Source: Paenibacillus sp. JNUCC32 (GTDB taxonomy: Bacteria > Bacillota > Bacilli > Paenibacillales > Paenibacillaceae). Taken from it: a stretch of DNA of 64,000 nt. A program made the position numbers and the translations under genes. The notes below the pieces were generated by a model. It was not told where the DNA came from, ran no database searches, and saw only the letters and a list, made by a program, of their open reading frames with translations. The first letter of the stretch is position 1. Each line of letters begins with the position of its first letter. Of the stretch, positions 16,642 to 25,200 are shown piece after piece. The stretch is from the NCBI RefSeq assembly GCF_014863545.1, contig NZ_CP062260.1, positions 4,729,501 to 4,793,500 on the forward strand, written 5' to 3'.

Positions 16642-17193
16642 TTGGGTACATTAATTTATCACGTTGCCGTTTCGCTTGACTATTTTATCGCAGATCAGGC
16701 CATGATGGAGGGAAGAATCGATCAGACCCTTTTTTTATTCGATGGGGAACATGTTCCGGACTTTCTAGCGGAAATCCAGGACTATGAGGCGGTCCTCATG
16801 GGCGGAAAAACGTATGCGTTTGGTTTTAAGATGGGGGCTAAGCCGGGGGAGCCAGGTTACAAAGGTCTTAAGCATTATATATTCTCACGTTCGTTAGAAT
16901 TCGAATCCAACGATGAGGTTGAATTGATCAAGGAGGACGCCATCCCCTTCATCCGTCATCTCAAAGAACAGGCAGACGGCAAGCTGTGGCTGTGCGGCGG
17001 CGGAGAATTGGCAGGAAGCCTGCTCCAGCATAAACTCATCGATCAGCTTGTTTTAAAAATTAATCCAGTGATGGTTGGTGACGGTGTTCCGTTATTCGGC
17101 AGTGTCAAACCCAGGTTGAAGTTCGATTTGATCGATATGAAGCAATATGCCAACGGCGTTCTCAAACCGACCTACAACATCATATATACCTAG
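16642..17193 (+). CDS. RibD C-terminal/dihydrofolate-reductase-like protein
   Basis: A 183-residue oxidoreductase of the RibD C-terminal family (YwjB/YyaP group). It has the DHFR-like fold with HVAVSLDYFIAD at the N-terminus, VLMGGKTYAFG in the middle and the NADPH-binding LWLCGGGELAGSLL near residue 115. The start is TTG 16642, nine bases after AAAGGAGG. An ATG at 16637 is out of frame and opens only a five-codon frame that overlaps this start. The physiological substrate is not known for these proteins. Confidence 0.87.
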   Translation: MGTLIYHVAVSLDYFIADQAMMEGRIDQTLFLFDGEHVPDFLAEIQDYEAVLMGGKTYAFGFKMGAKPGEPGYKGLKHYIFSRSLEFESNDEVELIKEDAIPFIRHLKEQADGKLWLCGGGELAGSLLQHKLIDQLVLKINPVMVGDGVPLFGSVKPRLKFDLIDMKQYANGVLKPTYNIIYT

Positions 17194-17202
17194 TCTCTAT
17201 AA

Positions 17203-17247
17203 AAAATATAAAGCCTTCCGGGGGATGGGATATCCTCCGAAAGGCTT
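17203..17247 (-). terminator. Terminator of nadE
   Basis: AAGCCTT (17211-17217) pairs with AAGGCTT (17241-17247), with inner GGAT/ATCC pairing. On the minus strand TATATTTTTTAT follows. It lies between the convergent RibD-like gene and nadE. Confidence 0.75.
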
Positions 17248-17270
17248 GTTGCGCTTGGGATATGGTTATG

Positions 17271-18080
17271 TTAGATGCCTGGAATCGTATTGCGCTTGTG
17301 CGCCGTTTTGACGTAATAGCTCTCAAGCTTCTGCTGAACCTCGGGATTGATCGTTTTGCCTTCCAGATAGTCGCTGTTATCATCATAGCTGATTCCGAGC
17401 TCTTTCTCGTCCGTCTGTCCTTCCCAAAGTCCGGCAGAAGGCGCTTTGTCCAGAATCGATTGCGGTACCCCCAAATAGGATGCAAGCATGCGAACCTGAC
17501 GCTTGTTCAGGGAACTCAGCGGCGTAATGTCCACTGCGCCGTCCCCCCACTTGGTATAGAAGCCGGTAATCGCCTCGGATGCATGGTCCGTGCCGACAAC
17601 GATCAAATTCTGCTCGAATGCCAGCGCATATTGTACCACCATACGCACTCTGGCCTTCACGTTGCCTTTGCCGGGGATACTCATATGTTGATGGACGCCG
17701 ATATTCTTCAGGCCATGCTCCACTTCCAAAGCAACCTCGTTCACCGCCTCCTCGATATTGGTCTCGACGGTATATTTCAAATCGAAGGCCTTCGCCGTTG
17801 CGTAGCTGTCGGAAATATCGGCCTGTTCGCCGTATGGCTGGAACACCCCGAGCGTCTTGTATTCCTTGCCGTTCTCCTCCGTGAGCTCGTCTGTAGCCCG
17901 CTTGCACAGGCCGGCGGCCACGGCCGAATCGATCCCGCCGCTAATGGCGATCAGCAGTCCGGAAGTGCCGGAGTTCTTCACGTAGTTTTTCAGGAAATCC
18001 ACGCGCTTGCGTACCTCTTCCTCCACGTTAATCGTAGGCTTGACACCCAGTTCAGCGATAATTTGTTCTTGCAGGCTCAT
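17271..18080 (-). CDS. nadE: Ammonia-dependent NAD synthetase
   Basis: This 269-residue ATP-pyrophosphatase amidates nicotinate adenine dinucleotide to NAD. The P-loop SGGIDSAV starts at Ser47. Later blocks VVGTDHASEAITGFYTKWGDGAVDI and LNKRQVR are characteristic. There is no glutaminase domain, so free ammonia is the nitrogen donor. Length is normal for the short form. The gene is monocistronic, with ATG 18080 after a GAAAGGAGT ribosome-binding site. Confidence 0.97.
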   Translation of the reverse strand: MSLQEQIIAELGVKPTINVEEEVRKRVDFLKNYVKNSGTSGLLIAISGGIDSAVAAGLCKRATDELTEENGKEYKTLGVFQPYGEQADISDSYATAKAFDLKYTVETNIEEAVNEVALEVEHGLKNIGVHQHMSIPGKGNVKARVRMVVQYALAFEQNLIVVGTDHASEAITGFYTKWGDGAVDITPLSSLNKRQVRMLASYLGVPQSILDKAPSAGLWEGQTDEKELGISYDDNSDYLEGKTINPEVQQKLESYYVKTAHKRNTIPGI

Positions 18081-18136
18081 GATAGATGACTCCTTTCAGT
18101 ATGTTCTCTCTAACTTAAGTACTTCATTCATACAAC

Positions 18137-18179
18137 AAAAGCCCCGCGGCTTCGGAATATGCCGAATGCTTCGGGGCCT
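18137..18179 (-). terminator. Terminator of the bacilliredoxin gene
   Basis: GCCCCG pairs with CGGGGC around an inner GCTTCGG/CCGAAGC-type stem. On the minus strand the structure is followed by TTTTGTTG. It lies 15 bases beyond the bacilliredoxin stop. Confidence 0.75.
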
Positions 18180-18193
18180 ATGTAACTGCCGAA

Positions 18194-18628
18194 TCACTGG
18201 CAGTAGCGATTGAATGCGTCGGTCAAATCTGCGGCGATTTCTTCGGCGGAACGGTTCTCCACTTGATGACGCTCAATAAAGTGTACCAATTCCCCGTCCT
18301 TCAGCAGCGCAATCGATGGGGAGGACGGAGGATACGGAGCAAAATACTCACGGGCTTTCGCCGTTGCTTCCTTATCCTGTCCGGCGAACACGGTATACAA
18401 ATGATCCGGCTTCACCTGGTTCTCAAGCGCAATGGCTACACCAGGACGTGCTTGCCCTGCTGCGCATCCGCATACGGAGTTTACAACGACCAGCGTTGTG
18501 CCTTTCGCCTCCGGAAGCACTTCTTCCACCTCTTCAGGTGTTGTGAGCTCCTTGATTCCCAAACTGGTCAGTTCATCCCGCATCGGTTGAACCATATCGC
18601 GCATATATCGGTCAAAAGACATACCCAT
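18194..18628 (-). CDS. BrxA/BrxB family bacilliredoxin
   Basis: The 144-residue thioredoxin-fold protein of the YphP/YqiW family removes bacillithiol from S-bacillithiolated proteins in the cytosol. The C-G-C redox motif lies in VNSVCGCAAG, about residue 55. The family blocks YTVFAGQDKEATAKARE and PPSSPS are present. ATG 18628 is chosen because AAGGAG lies ten bases upstream and family members begin MGMSFDxYM; an open extension of 17 codons upstream lacks a ribosome-binding site. Its presence implies that the organism makes bacillithiol. Confidence 0.93.
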   Translation of the reverse strand: MGMSFDRYMRDMVQPMRDELTSLGIKELTTPEEVEEVLPEAKGTTLVVVNSVCGCAAGQARPGVAIALENQVKPDHLYTVFAGQDKEATAKAREYFAPYPPSSPSIALLKDGELVHFIERHQVENRSAEEIAADLTDAFNRYCQ

Positions 18629-18782
18629 AACTGCTTCACTCCTTATATAAACAAGATTGTTCGAATTATAACAGCTCATCGATATCTATATTATACAATC
18701 CTAAAGAGTGAAAGCAAGAAAATACAAAACGAGCAGCATCACAAAATGGGATACCGCCCGTCTTCTTGCTTCAATCATCATA

Positions 18783-18896
18783 CTAGGTAGCAGGATAGTT
18801 TACCCCGTCCTTTTTCTTGTCAACGATGGGCTCGCCACGGCGATCTTTGTTTTCACGCTCCTGCTGCTCCTGTTGCTTGGAATCGTTCTTACTCAT
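18783..18896 (-). CDS. Small charged protein, 37 residues
   Basis: ATG 18896 follows an excellent AAAGGAGGG six bases upstream and opens a 37-codon frame ending at TAG 18783. The product is highly hydrophilic. It starts MSKNDSKQQEQQE, continues with a Lys/Arg/Glu/Asp-rich middle and ends GVNYPAT. No membrane segment, Cys or known motif is present; intrinsic disorder is likely. It lies between the bacilliredoxin gene and the sensor kinase gene on the same strand, 56 bases downstream of the kinase stop, so it may be the last cistron of that transcript. Function is unknown. The ribosome-binding site and amphipathic codon pattern make it more than a chance frame. Confidence 0.7.
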   Translation of the reverse strand: MSKNDSKQQEQQERENKDRRGEPIVDKKKDGVNYPAT

Positions 18897-18951
18897 CCGA
18901 ATCCCTCCTTTACCCTGAGCTCTGCCTTATGATGCGTAATTAACAGACCGT

Positions 18952-20676
18952 TTATTCGGAAGCGGCAGCGCTCTGGGATTCCGTCAGGCCGTGCGGGTAC
19001 GAGCGGACAGGAAAAGAAATGATGAACACCGTGCCCTCGCCTAGGTACGATTTTACGTCTATCGTTCCATGATGACGCTGTACAATGCTCATGCACAGGG
19101 CGAGTCCAAGCCCCGTCCCCTTGCTCTTCGTGGTAAAGAAAGGTTCAAACAAGCGCTCCAGCTCATTCTCCGGTATGCCGATTCCGGTATCCGCCACATA
19201 CAACTGGGCGAGGTCCCCTTCCAGCCGGGTTTCGATCGTCAACGTCCCCTTGTCATCCATGGCCTCCATCCCATTGCGGCACAAGTTCAGAATGAGCTGC
19301 TTCATTTCCTTGGCATTCAGATACAGTTCGGGAATGCCGGTTCCCAGTTTCAGCTCGATGTTCTGTCCGCGCAAATTGGCGTCCGCCCACAAGAGCGGGC
19401 TGAGCTCATGGATAATGTCATGTAGGTGGCACTCTTCTTTCTCGGCTGCCCGGTTCTGGGCCAGGGACAAAAAGTCGCTGATGATGCCATTGGCCCGATC
19501 GAGCTCTTCCATGACGATCCGGTAATAATGATCCAGCGTATCCGGACTCTTCTCTTTCATAAGCTGCAGAAATCCGCGCACGACAGCCATCGGGTTGCGA
19601 ATCTCGTGGGTGATGCTTGCCGCCATTTGGCCGACCAAGCTTAACCGTTCTACATTAATAAATTCCGTGCGGAGCTTCTCAAGCTCCGTAATGTCTTCCA
19701 TAATGCCTACCGCACCCATGATGTCGCCGTTCCCATTATGTATAAGCGGATAAATGCCGGTAGAATACACTCTAGTAGCGCTGCGCATAATTTCCCCGGT
19801 GCTTTCGACACCGTTTATGGCTCTCTGAAATCGGCTGCGCAAATGTTCCTTTTGAATCATGCCCTCCAACAAGTCGAACAACGGCCTGCCGATGACATCC
19901 TTGGTGGTCAGATTGGGAAACACGCTTCGAAAGCTGCGGATAAGCGGTTGATTAAAGGCGATGATATTGCCGCTGCGATCCACCGCAACCATCCCTAAAG
20001 GAATCATCTCCATCATTTTCGTTAATGAAGCAATCTCTCCGCCCTTCACGTCGTACTGGCCCGAAGCCAGACGCCCAGAGGTTAATTCGATCCAATACAC
20101 GATCACGCCCGAATAAAAAATGCCGATCAGCATATACAGAATGGTCACCAGAATCGTGTCCGGATTCAGATCGTCATTCCTAGCCTTTCCTTCCATCGCG
20201 TGGCAGGCTACAATAATCAGCATAGCCGGAACGAGCGCGCTCCAGAGCCAATAAATCTTTTCGGTCATGGAGCCTTGCTTGAAATTGGAGGATACCCTAG
20301 GTAATAGCGAGTATCCCAATACAAGCAAATTCAGAACGAGGCCGGTCGTTGACCAGCCGTTAATCAGCCCATGGCTTGTGGCATAAATTACTGCAAGACA
20401 TAGCCCTGAACTCCTGCTTCCATATAATATGCCTAAAAATAACGGGATCACGCCAAGATGGATCGGAACGTAATAATCGCTCATTGCAGAAATCAAGACG
20501 CACAATACGGTGCTGATTCCGCTGGCAATGACAATATGCTTGCGAAATCGAAGCAGATCATCCGGGTTCTTCTTGTTCAGGCACTTTAGATGTCTGTCGA
20601 GGAGAAGCGGCAGATGAAAGATGAGTGTACCAGACAGCAAAACTTGCAGCAAAATATCTTTCCATAGGCTCAGCAC
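18952..20676 (-). CDS. Orphan membrane sensor histidine kinase (sporulation-kinase type)
   Basis: The 574-residue kinase has six or so N-terminal membrane helices (residues 8-195, a 5TM-Lyt/KinB-like sensor), then a PAS domain (about 212-330). The HisKA domain carries phospho-acceptor His357 in SITHEIRNP. The HATPase domain has LILNLCRNGMEAM, VADTGIGIP and GTGLGLALC boxes. No response regulator is adjacent. With the short HEIRNP dimerisation domain this fits the group that feeds phosphate to Spo0F in sporulation, as KinB does. That pathway is inferred. The C-terminal tail is Ser/Ala-rich. Confidence 0.92.
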   Translation of the reverse strand: MLSLWKDILLQVLLSGTLIFHLPLLLDRHLKCLNKKNPDDLLRFRKHIVIASGISTVLCVLISAMSDYYVPIHLGVIPLFLGILYGSRSSGLCLAVIYATSHGLINGWSTTGLVLNLLVLGYSLLPRVSSNFKQGSMTEKIYWLWSALVPAMLIIVACHAMEGKARNDDLNPDTILVTILYMLIGIFYSGVIVYWIELTSGRLASGQYDVKGGEIASLTKMMEMIPLGMVAVDRSGNIIAFNQPLIRSFRSVFPNLTTKDVIGRPLFDLLEGMIQKEHLRSRFQRAINGVESTGEIMRSATRVYSTGIYPLIHNGNGDIMGAVGIMEDITELEKLRTEFINVERLSLVGQMAASITHEIRNPMAVVRGFLQLMKEKSPDTLDHYYRIVMEELDRANGIISDFLSLAQNRAAEKEECHLHDIIHELSPLLWADANLRGQNIELKLGTGIPELYLNAKEMKQLILNLCRNGMEAMDDKGTLTIETRLEGDLAQLYVADTGIGIPENELERLFEPFFTTKSKGTGLGLALCMSIVQRHHGTIDVKSYLGEGTVFIISFPVRSYPHGLTESQSAAASE

Positions 20677-20886
20677 AGTGATCCATCACCTCAATTGGAC
20701 AACGCATCTAATATTTCTGATTAAAGCACAGGCGACATCATATTACAATATCTTGTAAATTCCTGCAGCGGCGACGGAGTCCCACGTCTTATGTCCTATC
20801 CATGAGGTTTGGGATAATTCGTGAATATCCTATATAATAAGATCCATCTATTAATTGATATACCCCCAAAGGAGCTATGAGCAAAC

Positions 20887-22164
20887 ATGCTTGATTATGA
20901 TATTATCGTCGTCGGAGGCGGACCTTCCGGATTGATGTCCTGCGTGGCTGCAGGGGAAAGAGGAGCTTCTGTCCTCTTGATCGACAAAGGGGACAAGCTA
21001 GGCCGTAAGCTTGGCATCTCGGGCGGCGGAAGATGCAATGTCACGAATGCCAAAGAACAGGATGAATTGATTGCCAACATTCCGGGGAACGGACGCTTTT
21101 TGTACAGCGCTTTTCAGCATTGGAACAACAGGGACATCATGACCTTCTTCGAGGGTCTCGGCATTCGGCTGAAGGAGGAAGACAACGGGCGCATGTTCCC
21201 TGTTACGGACAAAGCCTCCAGCGTGGTGAATGCCCTGATCGGCAAAGTGAAGGAGCTCGGTACCGATATCCGGACGAATAGCCCGGTGAACCGCGTTCTC
21301 TATGAGAACGGCCGGACGGCCGGGGTCGAGCTGAAATCCGGGGAAGTGATCCACTCTTCCTGCGTGATCATTGCCACCGGCGGGCAATCCGTGCCCCAGA
21401 CCGGTTCGACGGGAGACGGTTATCCATGGGCTGAAGCCGCAGGCCATACGATAACGGAGCTGTATCCGACCGAGGTGCCTATCGTGTCTACCGAGCCTTT
21501 TATTGCCTCTAAAGAGCTGCAGGGCTTGTCACTGCGGGAGGTGGAGCTGTCCGTCTGGAATCCGAAAGGAAAAAAAGTGATTGCCCACCGGGGAGATATG
21601 CTGTTTACCCATTTCGGGGTGTCCGGACCGATCGCGCTTCGCTGCAGTCAGTTCATCCGCCAGGTGCAGCGGAAATTCGATGTCGTCAACGTGGACATGG
21701 CCATCGACATGTTCCCCGAGCGCTCTCAAACGGAGCTTGCGGCCGAGCTCAAAGGACGATTGGAGGATGAGCCGCGAAAGAGCATCAAGAACGTGCTTAA
21801 GGGCATGCTGCCGGAGCGGATGATCCCGCTGCTGTTATCCAAATCGTCCATCGATAGCGACATGATCTGCAGCGGCATATCCAAAGCCGCGCAGGAAAAC
21901 CTGGCCTCCGTTCTTAAAAAGTTTACGTTCCGCGCTTCAGGCACCCGTTCGCTGAAGGAGGCCTTCGTGACGGGCGGCGGCGTCAGCCTCAAGGAAATCC
22001 AGCCCAAAAGCATGGAATCGAAGCTGATGCCCGGCCTCTTCTTCTGCGGCGAGATTATGGATATACATGGATACACCGGCGGCTACAACATCACGGCCGC
22101 CTTTGCGACCGGATATACGGCAGGCAAGCATGCCGCCGAGTCCGTATCGCACATAGCCGATTAA
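20887..22164 (+). CDS. HI0933/BaiN-family NAD(P)/FAD-dependent oxidoreductase (YtfP-like)
   Basis: A 425-residue flavoprotein. The FAD-binding Rossmann motif [12 protein letters not shown] is at residues 5-16. Family blocks are [17 protein letters not shown] (about 40) and the C-terminal [20 protein letters not shown] (about 385). The enzyme class is clear but the in vivo substrate is not known. ATG 20887 lies 12 bases after GGAG. A closer ATG at 20877 opens a five-codon frame that overlaps this start, so translational coupling through a minicistron is possible. Monocistronic with a strong terminator. Confidence 0.93.
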   Translation: MLDYDIIVVGGGPSGLMSCVAAGERGASVLLIDKGDKLGRKLGISGGGRCNVTNAKEQDELIANIPGNGRFLYSAFQHWNNRDIMTFFEGLGIRLKEEDNGRMFPVTDKASSVVNALIGKVKELGTDIRTNSPVNRVLYENGRTAGVELKSGEVIHSSCVIIATGGQSVPQTGSTGDGYPWAEAAGHTITELYPTEVPIVSTEPFIASKELQGLSLREVELSVWNPKGKKVIAHRGDMLFTHFGVSGPIALRCSQFIRQVQRKFDVVNVDMAIDMFPERSQTELAAELKGRLEDEPRKSIKNVLKGMLPERMIPLLLSKSSIDSDMICSGISKAAQENLASVLKKFTFRASGTRSLKEAFVTGGGVSLKEIQPKSMESKLMPGLFFCGEIMDIHGYTGGYNITAAFATGYTAGKHAAESVSHIAD

Positions 22165-22212
22165 AAAAGCGCGCCGGAATGCCCTGTAGACGGGAGCATT
22201 CCGGCGCGCTTT
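22163..22212. terminator. Strong bidirectional terminator
   Basis: AAAGCGCGCCGGAATGC pairs perfectly with GCATTCCGGCGCGCTTT around a short loop. A and T runs flank it. It separates the convergent flavoprotein gene and ecsB. Confidence 0.92.
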
Positions 22213-22214
22213 GA

Positions 22215-23498
22215 TTATTCCTGAGGTTGGCGTTTCTCCTCCTTGTATACCGGCCAAGACATGAGCGATGGCGCGACCATGAGAGCAAGCACGGTCAATG
22301 CAAGCACGGCGAGCCATCCCATTACGCCCTGAAAAAGCGTTAATCCTGCCACGAGCGAATAAAGAAATGCGGGAACGGCGAGCAAAGCTCGTACCGCAAC
22401 AATGCCGGCGGCTCGATGCTGCTGATTCGTAAACGGAAGCACATGCATGAATTCGGCTTTGGCAAACAATGCCCATCTTGTGTTCAGCCAATACGACATC
22501 ATCAAGACAAGGGCGGCATAAACGATGATTTTGATGATCAGCGGCGGCAGCCAGACGGCCGGGATGCCGACCAGCGTAATCTGAACGTACAATAACAAGC
22601 TCTCAGGTTGGCGCAAAATCGCTTTAAGCCCCGCGTCGGCGAGCCTTTTCTCCGCCGTGCCTTTGAACAATCGGCCGGACTTCCGCATAAACCAGGTTTT
22701 GCTTCGTATGCTGGGCGGTTTCCCGACGGCTTGAACCAGCAGCTTCTCCGTCAGCTGGACCCGAGTCTTTGCATCTTCGCGCGCATCGGCCAGGAAGGTC
22801 CCCTGCATGGCCAGACGCTTTCGGCTGAGAAAAAAAAGCAGCATGAGCAGAAACAAGACGGCCGCCCATATCACAACATAGGAATGAAGCCAAAACGTAA
22901 CAAGCAGCGTCAGCAGTCCGAATGATAGCCAGCGTACAACATACGTCATCAGATGCTTCCGCCAGCCTTTATAACGGGAACGAATCATGGCCGTCCATAG
23001 GTTGGCGCACCAGGCGCAAACGACTGTAACGGCCAGCAATGTCATCAGGGCAGTTCCGGTAATTTCATGTTCCCTGACGAGAATCGGCAGCGCCAGCACC
23101 GAAATGAACAAACCCTTGATCGTTGAAACCGCATGACTGTACGCCATGCCTCCGATCATTAACCCCTTCATCCATTCCCGCTGCTGGCGAAGAAACAATG
23201 TGTCGGCCTCTTCAAAGAATAACAGCACTCTGCCGGAAAACATGAAGAGCAGGATCGCTACCACCGCTTGCAGCGGCAGGAATTGTACCCATCCTGGAAG
23301 CGGGCTCGTCCATAACTCGCGGTATAACCCGCCTCCCAAGAGAAGGCCGGGGACAATAATGTAGAGCATCACGACCCAGTCGACCACGGTCGCCAGATTG
23401 TCGCGCTGATTCTTCCAATGAGCGGTCACCCTTCGCCATAAGAGGGAGCCCGGATGTCTGAAGTGATGTGATCGTTCCATATCCATCATCCCCCTCAT
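22215..23498 (-). CDS. ecsB: ABC transporter permease EcsB
   Basis: The 427-residue EcsB-family membrane protein has about ten helices in a loosely packed pattern. It starts with the family-like segment LLWRRVTAHWKNQRDNL, followed by VVMLYIIVPGLLLGGGLY. With EcsA it forms an exporter. In Bacillus subtilis, loss of this transporter impairs protein secretion, competence and intramembrane proteolysis by RasP. ATG 23498 overlaps the ecsA stop as ATGA. An internal ATG at 23480 has a better GAGGGGG spacing and may be the true start. Confidence 0.9.
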   Translation of the reverse strand: MRGMMDMERSHHFRHPGSLLWRRVTAHWKNQRDNLATVVDWVVMLYIIVPGLLLGGGLYRELWTSPLPGWVQFLPLQAVVAILLFMFSGRVLLFFEEADTLFLRQQREWMKGLMIGGMAYSHAVSTIKGLFISVLALPILVREHEITGTALMTLLAVTVVCAWCANLWTAMIRSRYKGWRKHLMTYVVRWLSFGLLTLLVTFWLHSYVVIWAAVLFLLMLLFFLSRKRLAMQGTFLADAREDAKTRVQLTEKLLVQAVGKPPSIRSKTWFMRKSGRLFKGTAEKRLADAGLKAILRQPESLLLYVQITLVGIPAVWLPPLIIKIIVYAALVLMMSYWLNTRWALFAKAEFMHVLPFTNQQHRAAGIVAVRALLAVPAFLYSLVAGLTLFQGVMGWLAVLALTVLALMVAPSLMSWPVYKEEKRQPQE

Positions 23499-24226
23499 GT
23501 CAGCGCATCGAAGCAGTCAAACAACGATGCGCCGGGAAGTTCAGCGGACTGCCGGATTTGGTCCAGCGTGCCCTCCGAGGCAATCCGTCCTGCGGAAATG
23601 AGCACAAATCGATCGCAAATTCTCTCCGCGGTATCCAGCACATGGGTAGACATCAATACACCGGCGCCGCGGCGCCTCTCCTCGAGCAGCAAATTCAGGA
23701 AATCGCGCGTTGCCCGGGGATCCAAACCGATAAACGGCTCGTCTACGATATAAACGTCGGGTTTGGAGAGAAAGCCGATCATCAGCATCATCTTCTGCTT
23801 CATTCCTTTGGAGAAGCCTCCCGGCAGTTCATGGCGTACCGACTCCATGCCGAACTGCCGAAGCAGCTGGGCGGCCTGCTCCTCGAAATGCTGATCGTCC
23901 ATTCCAAAAGCAGCGGCTGCCAGATCCAAATGCTCCCACAGCGTCAAGTCCTCGTAAAACACGGGCTGCTCGGGAACGTAAGCATATCGCGGAGGACTGC
24001 CCGCAATATAGACGTCGGCCTTGCTATCTTTAAGAAGCCCCAGCACCGTCTTAATGGTCGTGCTCTTCCCCGCTCCGTTCGGTCCGATCAAACCCAGAAG
24101 CTCGCCGGGCACCACTTGAAACGATATATCCCGTATGCGCGGGCGGCTTGGTTCGTATCCTGCCTCCTGAATATCCACCTTCAGCACCGGTTCAGGCCCA
24201 AGTCCATTCTCTTGAATCTTATGCAT
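23495..24226 (-). CDS. ecsA: ABC transporter ATP-binding protein EcsA
   Basis: A 243-residue ATPase with Walker A GPNGAGKST, the Ecs-like YVPEQPVFYEDLTLWEHL, the divergent signature FSKGMKQK, Walker B VYIVDEPFIGLD and the switch His in MSTHV. All of these match EcsA. ATG 24226 is chosen because GGGGTG lies five bases upstream; the frame stays open to 24289 but without a ribosome-binding site. Translationally coupled to ecsB. See also the possible small gene just upstream. Confidence 0.92.
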   Translation of the reverse strand: MHKIQENGLGPEPVLKVDIQEAGYEPSRPRIRDISFQVVPGELLGLIGPNGAGKSTTIKTVLGLLKDSKADVYIAGSPPRYAYVPEQPVFYEDLTLWEHLDLAAAAFGMDDQHFEEQAAQLLRQFGMESVRHELPGGFSKGMKQKMMLMIGFLSKPDVYIVDEPFIGLDPRATRDFLNLLLEERRRGAGVLMSTHVLDTAERICDRFVLISAGRIASEGTLDQIRQSAELPGASLFDCFDALT

Positions 24227-24308
24227 CCTAACACCCCATCCGTTGTCTCTATTCCCAGTATTACGCATCAGGGCAAGGATTAGTTGCATTTAGCGAAACA
24301 TTCTTGCA

Positions 24309-24443
24309 TTATATCGTAGTCGTTTCAGGGACCATATGGACACCTTTCCCTGCTGCAGCGGCAACATCTTTCCTGTCGATTCTGCCTTTGCACAGCAGCA
24401 GCGGTTTGAGCCCCGCGGATTCTGCGGTTTGTGCTTGCTTCAT
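24309..24443 (-). CDS. Possible 44-residue protein upstream of ecsA
   Basis: ATG 24443 is preceded by GGGTGGGGGAC and opens 44 codons to TAA 24309, 83 bases before the ecsA start. The product is mildly basic, with an Ala/Gly-rich second half (DVAAAAGKGVHMVPE) and a single Cys in LLLCKG. No motif is recognised. The ribosome-binding site is good and the frame fills an otherwise empty gap, but there is no homology evidence. The call is tentative. Confidence 0.4.
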   Translation of the reverse strand: MKQAQTAESAGLKPLLLCKGRIDRKDVAAAAGKGVHMVPETTTI

Positions 24444-24655
24444 GTCCCCCACCCTTTTCTTCCCATTTGAATTTCATTATAGGATCGGCGCGCGGAGGGC
24501 GTATCGGGCTGGAGGCATCGTGGCTGCCGGAGCCGGAGGATGAAAAATGTTTCGTCCGCATTGTGACAAATCACATGTTGCATTTGTACATTTCAGCGTA
24601 ATCTTAGATTTGAAGTAATTCAGGACATGAGTCCATACCAAAGGCGGGAGAATGT
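24444..24655. other. Divergent promoter region, small ORF/ecsA versus marR
   Basis: About 210 bases holding the upstream signals of two divergent transcripts. The last 80 bases before the MarR gene are AT-rich (TTGTGACAAATCACATG, TTTAGCGTAATC). I see no further gene. Confidence 0.4.
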
Positions 24656-25126
24656 ATGAAGGTGTCACATGAACGCGATACACAGCTTGCGATGCACCTG
24701 TATCGGGTGTTTGCCAAGTCATTCAAGAGCGTCAACGAACATGTCGTGAATGGCAGTAAAATCGAAGGCTTTAATCCAACCTCTTTTGCCGTAATGGAAG
24801 TACTGTTCTATAAAGGCCGCCAGCCCATCCAGCAGATCGGGGCACAGCTGCTCCTGCAGAGCGGAAACGTAACTTACGTGGTCGATAAGCTGGTTGAAAA
24901 AGGCTACGTGCGCCGCAGACCCTGCCCCGAGGACAGACGAGTGATCTATGCCGAGCTGACTCCGTCCGGAGAGCAATTGATGCAGAAGCTGTACCCGCTG
25001 CATGAACAACACATCCAGCATGCCTTGGGAGGATTGGACGAGGAAGAGAAGCGCCAGCTGATCGGGCTGCTGGGCAAAATGGGAAAACATGCGGAACAGG
25101 TGCAGATCGTGCGCCAGCAGGGCTGA
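24656..25126 (+). CDS. MarR-family transcriptional regulator
   Basis: A 156-residue winged-helix regulator. The DNA-binding region runs from FNPTSFAVMEVLFYKG through QQIGAQLLLQSGNVTYVVDKLVEKGYVRR to RPCPEDRRVIYAELTPSGEQLM, the MarR wing. The dimerisation helices at the N-terminus (LAMHLYRVFAKSFKSVNEHV) and C-terminus are complete. The only Cys (in RRPCPED) is in the wing, so an OhrR-type N-terminal redox Cys is absent. ATG 24656 has GGCGGGAG five bases upstream. No obvious target operon is adjacent. Confidence 0.9.
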   Translation: MKVSHERDTQLAMHLYRVFAKSFKSVNEHVVNGSKIEGFNPTSFAVMEVLFYKGRQPIQQIGAQLLLQSGNVTYVVDKLVEKGYVRRRPCPEDRRVIYAELTPSGEQLMQKLYPLHEQHIQHALGGLDEEEKRQLIGLLGKMGKHAEQVQIVRQQG

Positions 25127-25130
25127 AAAA

Positions 25131-25178
25131 ACAAAGAGAAGAACCCTTCCTCCTTCTCGGAAACAGGGTTCTTCTTGC
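25131..25178. terminator. Bidirectional terminator
   Basis: GAAGAACCC (25138-25146) pairs with GGGTTCTTC (25166-25174), with A-rich left and T-rich right flanks. It lies between the MarR gene and the galactanase gene. Confidence 0.8.
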
Positions 25179-25200
25179 TCAATATACCGGTTAGAAACGC

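Noticed and set aside
16637..16654. ATG with a five-codon frame at the RibD-like gene start.
   Set aside because: It is out of frame with the gene, and its spacing from the ribosome-binding site is shorter than that of the TTG start.
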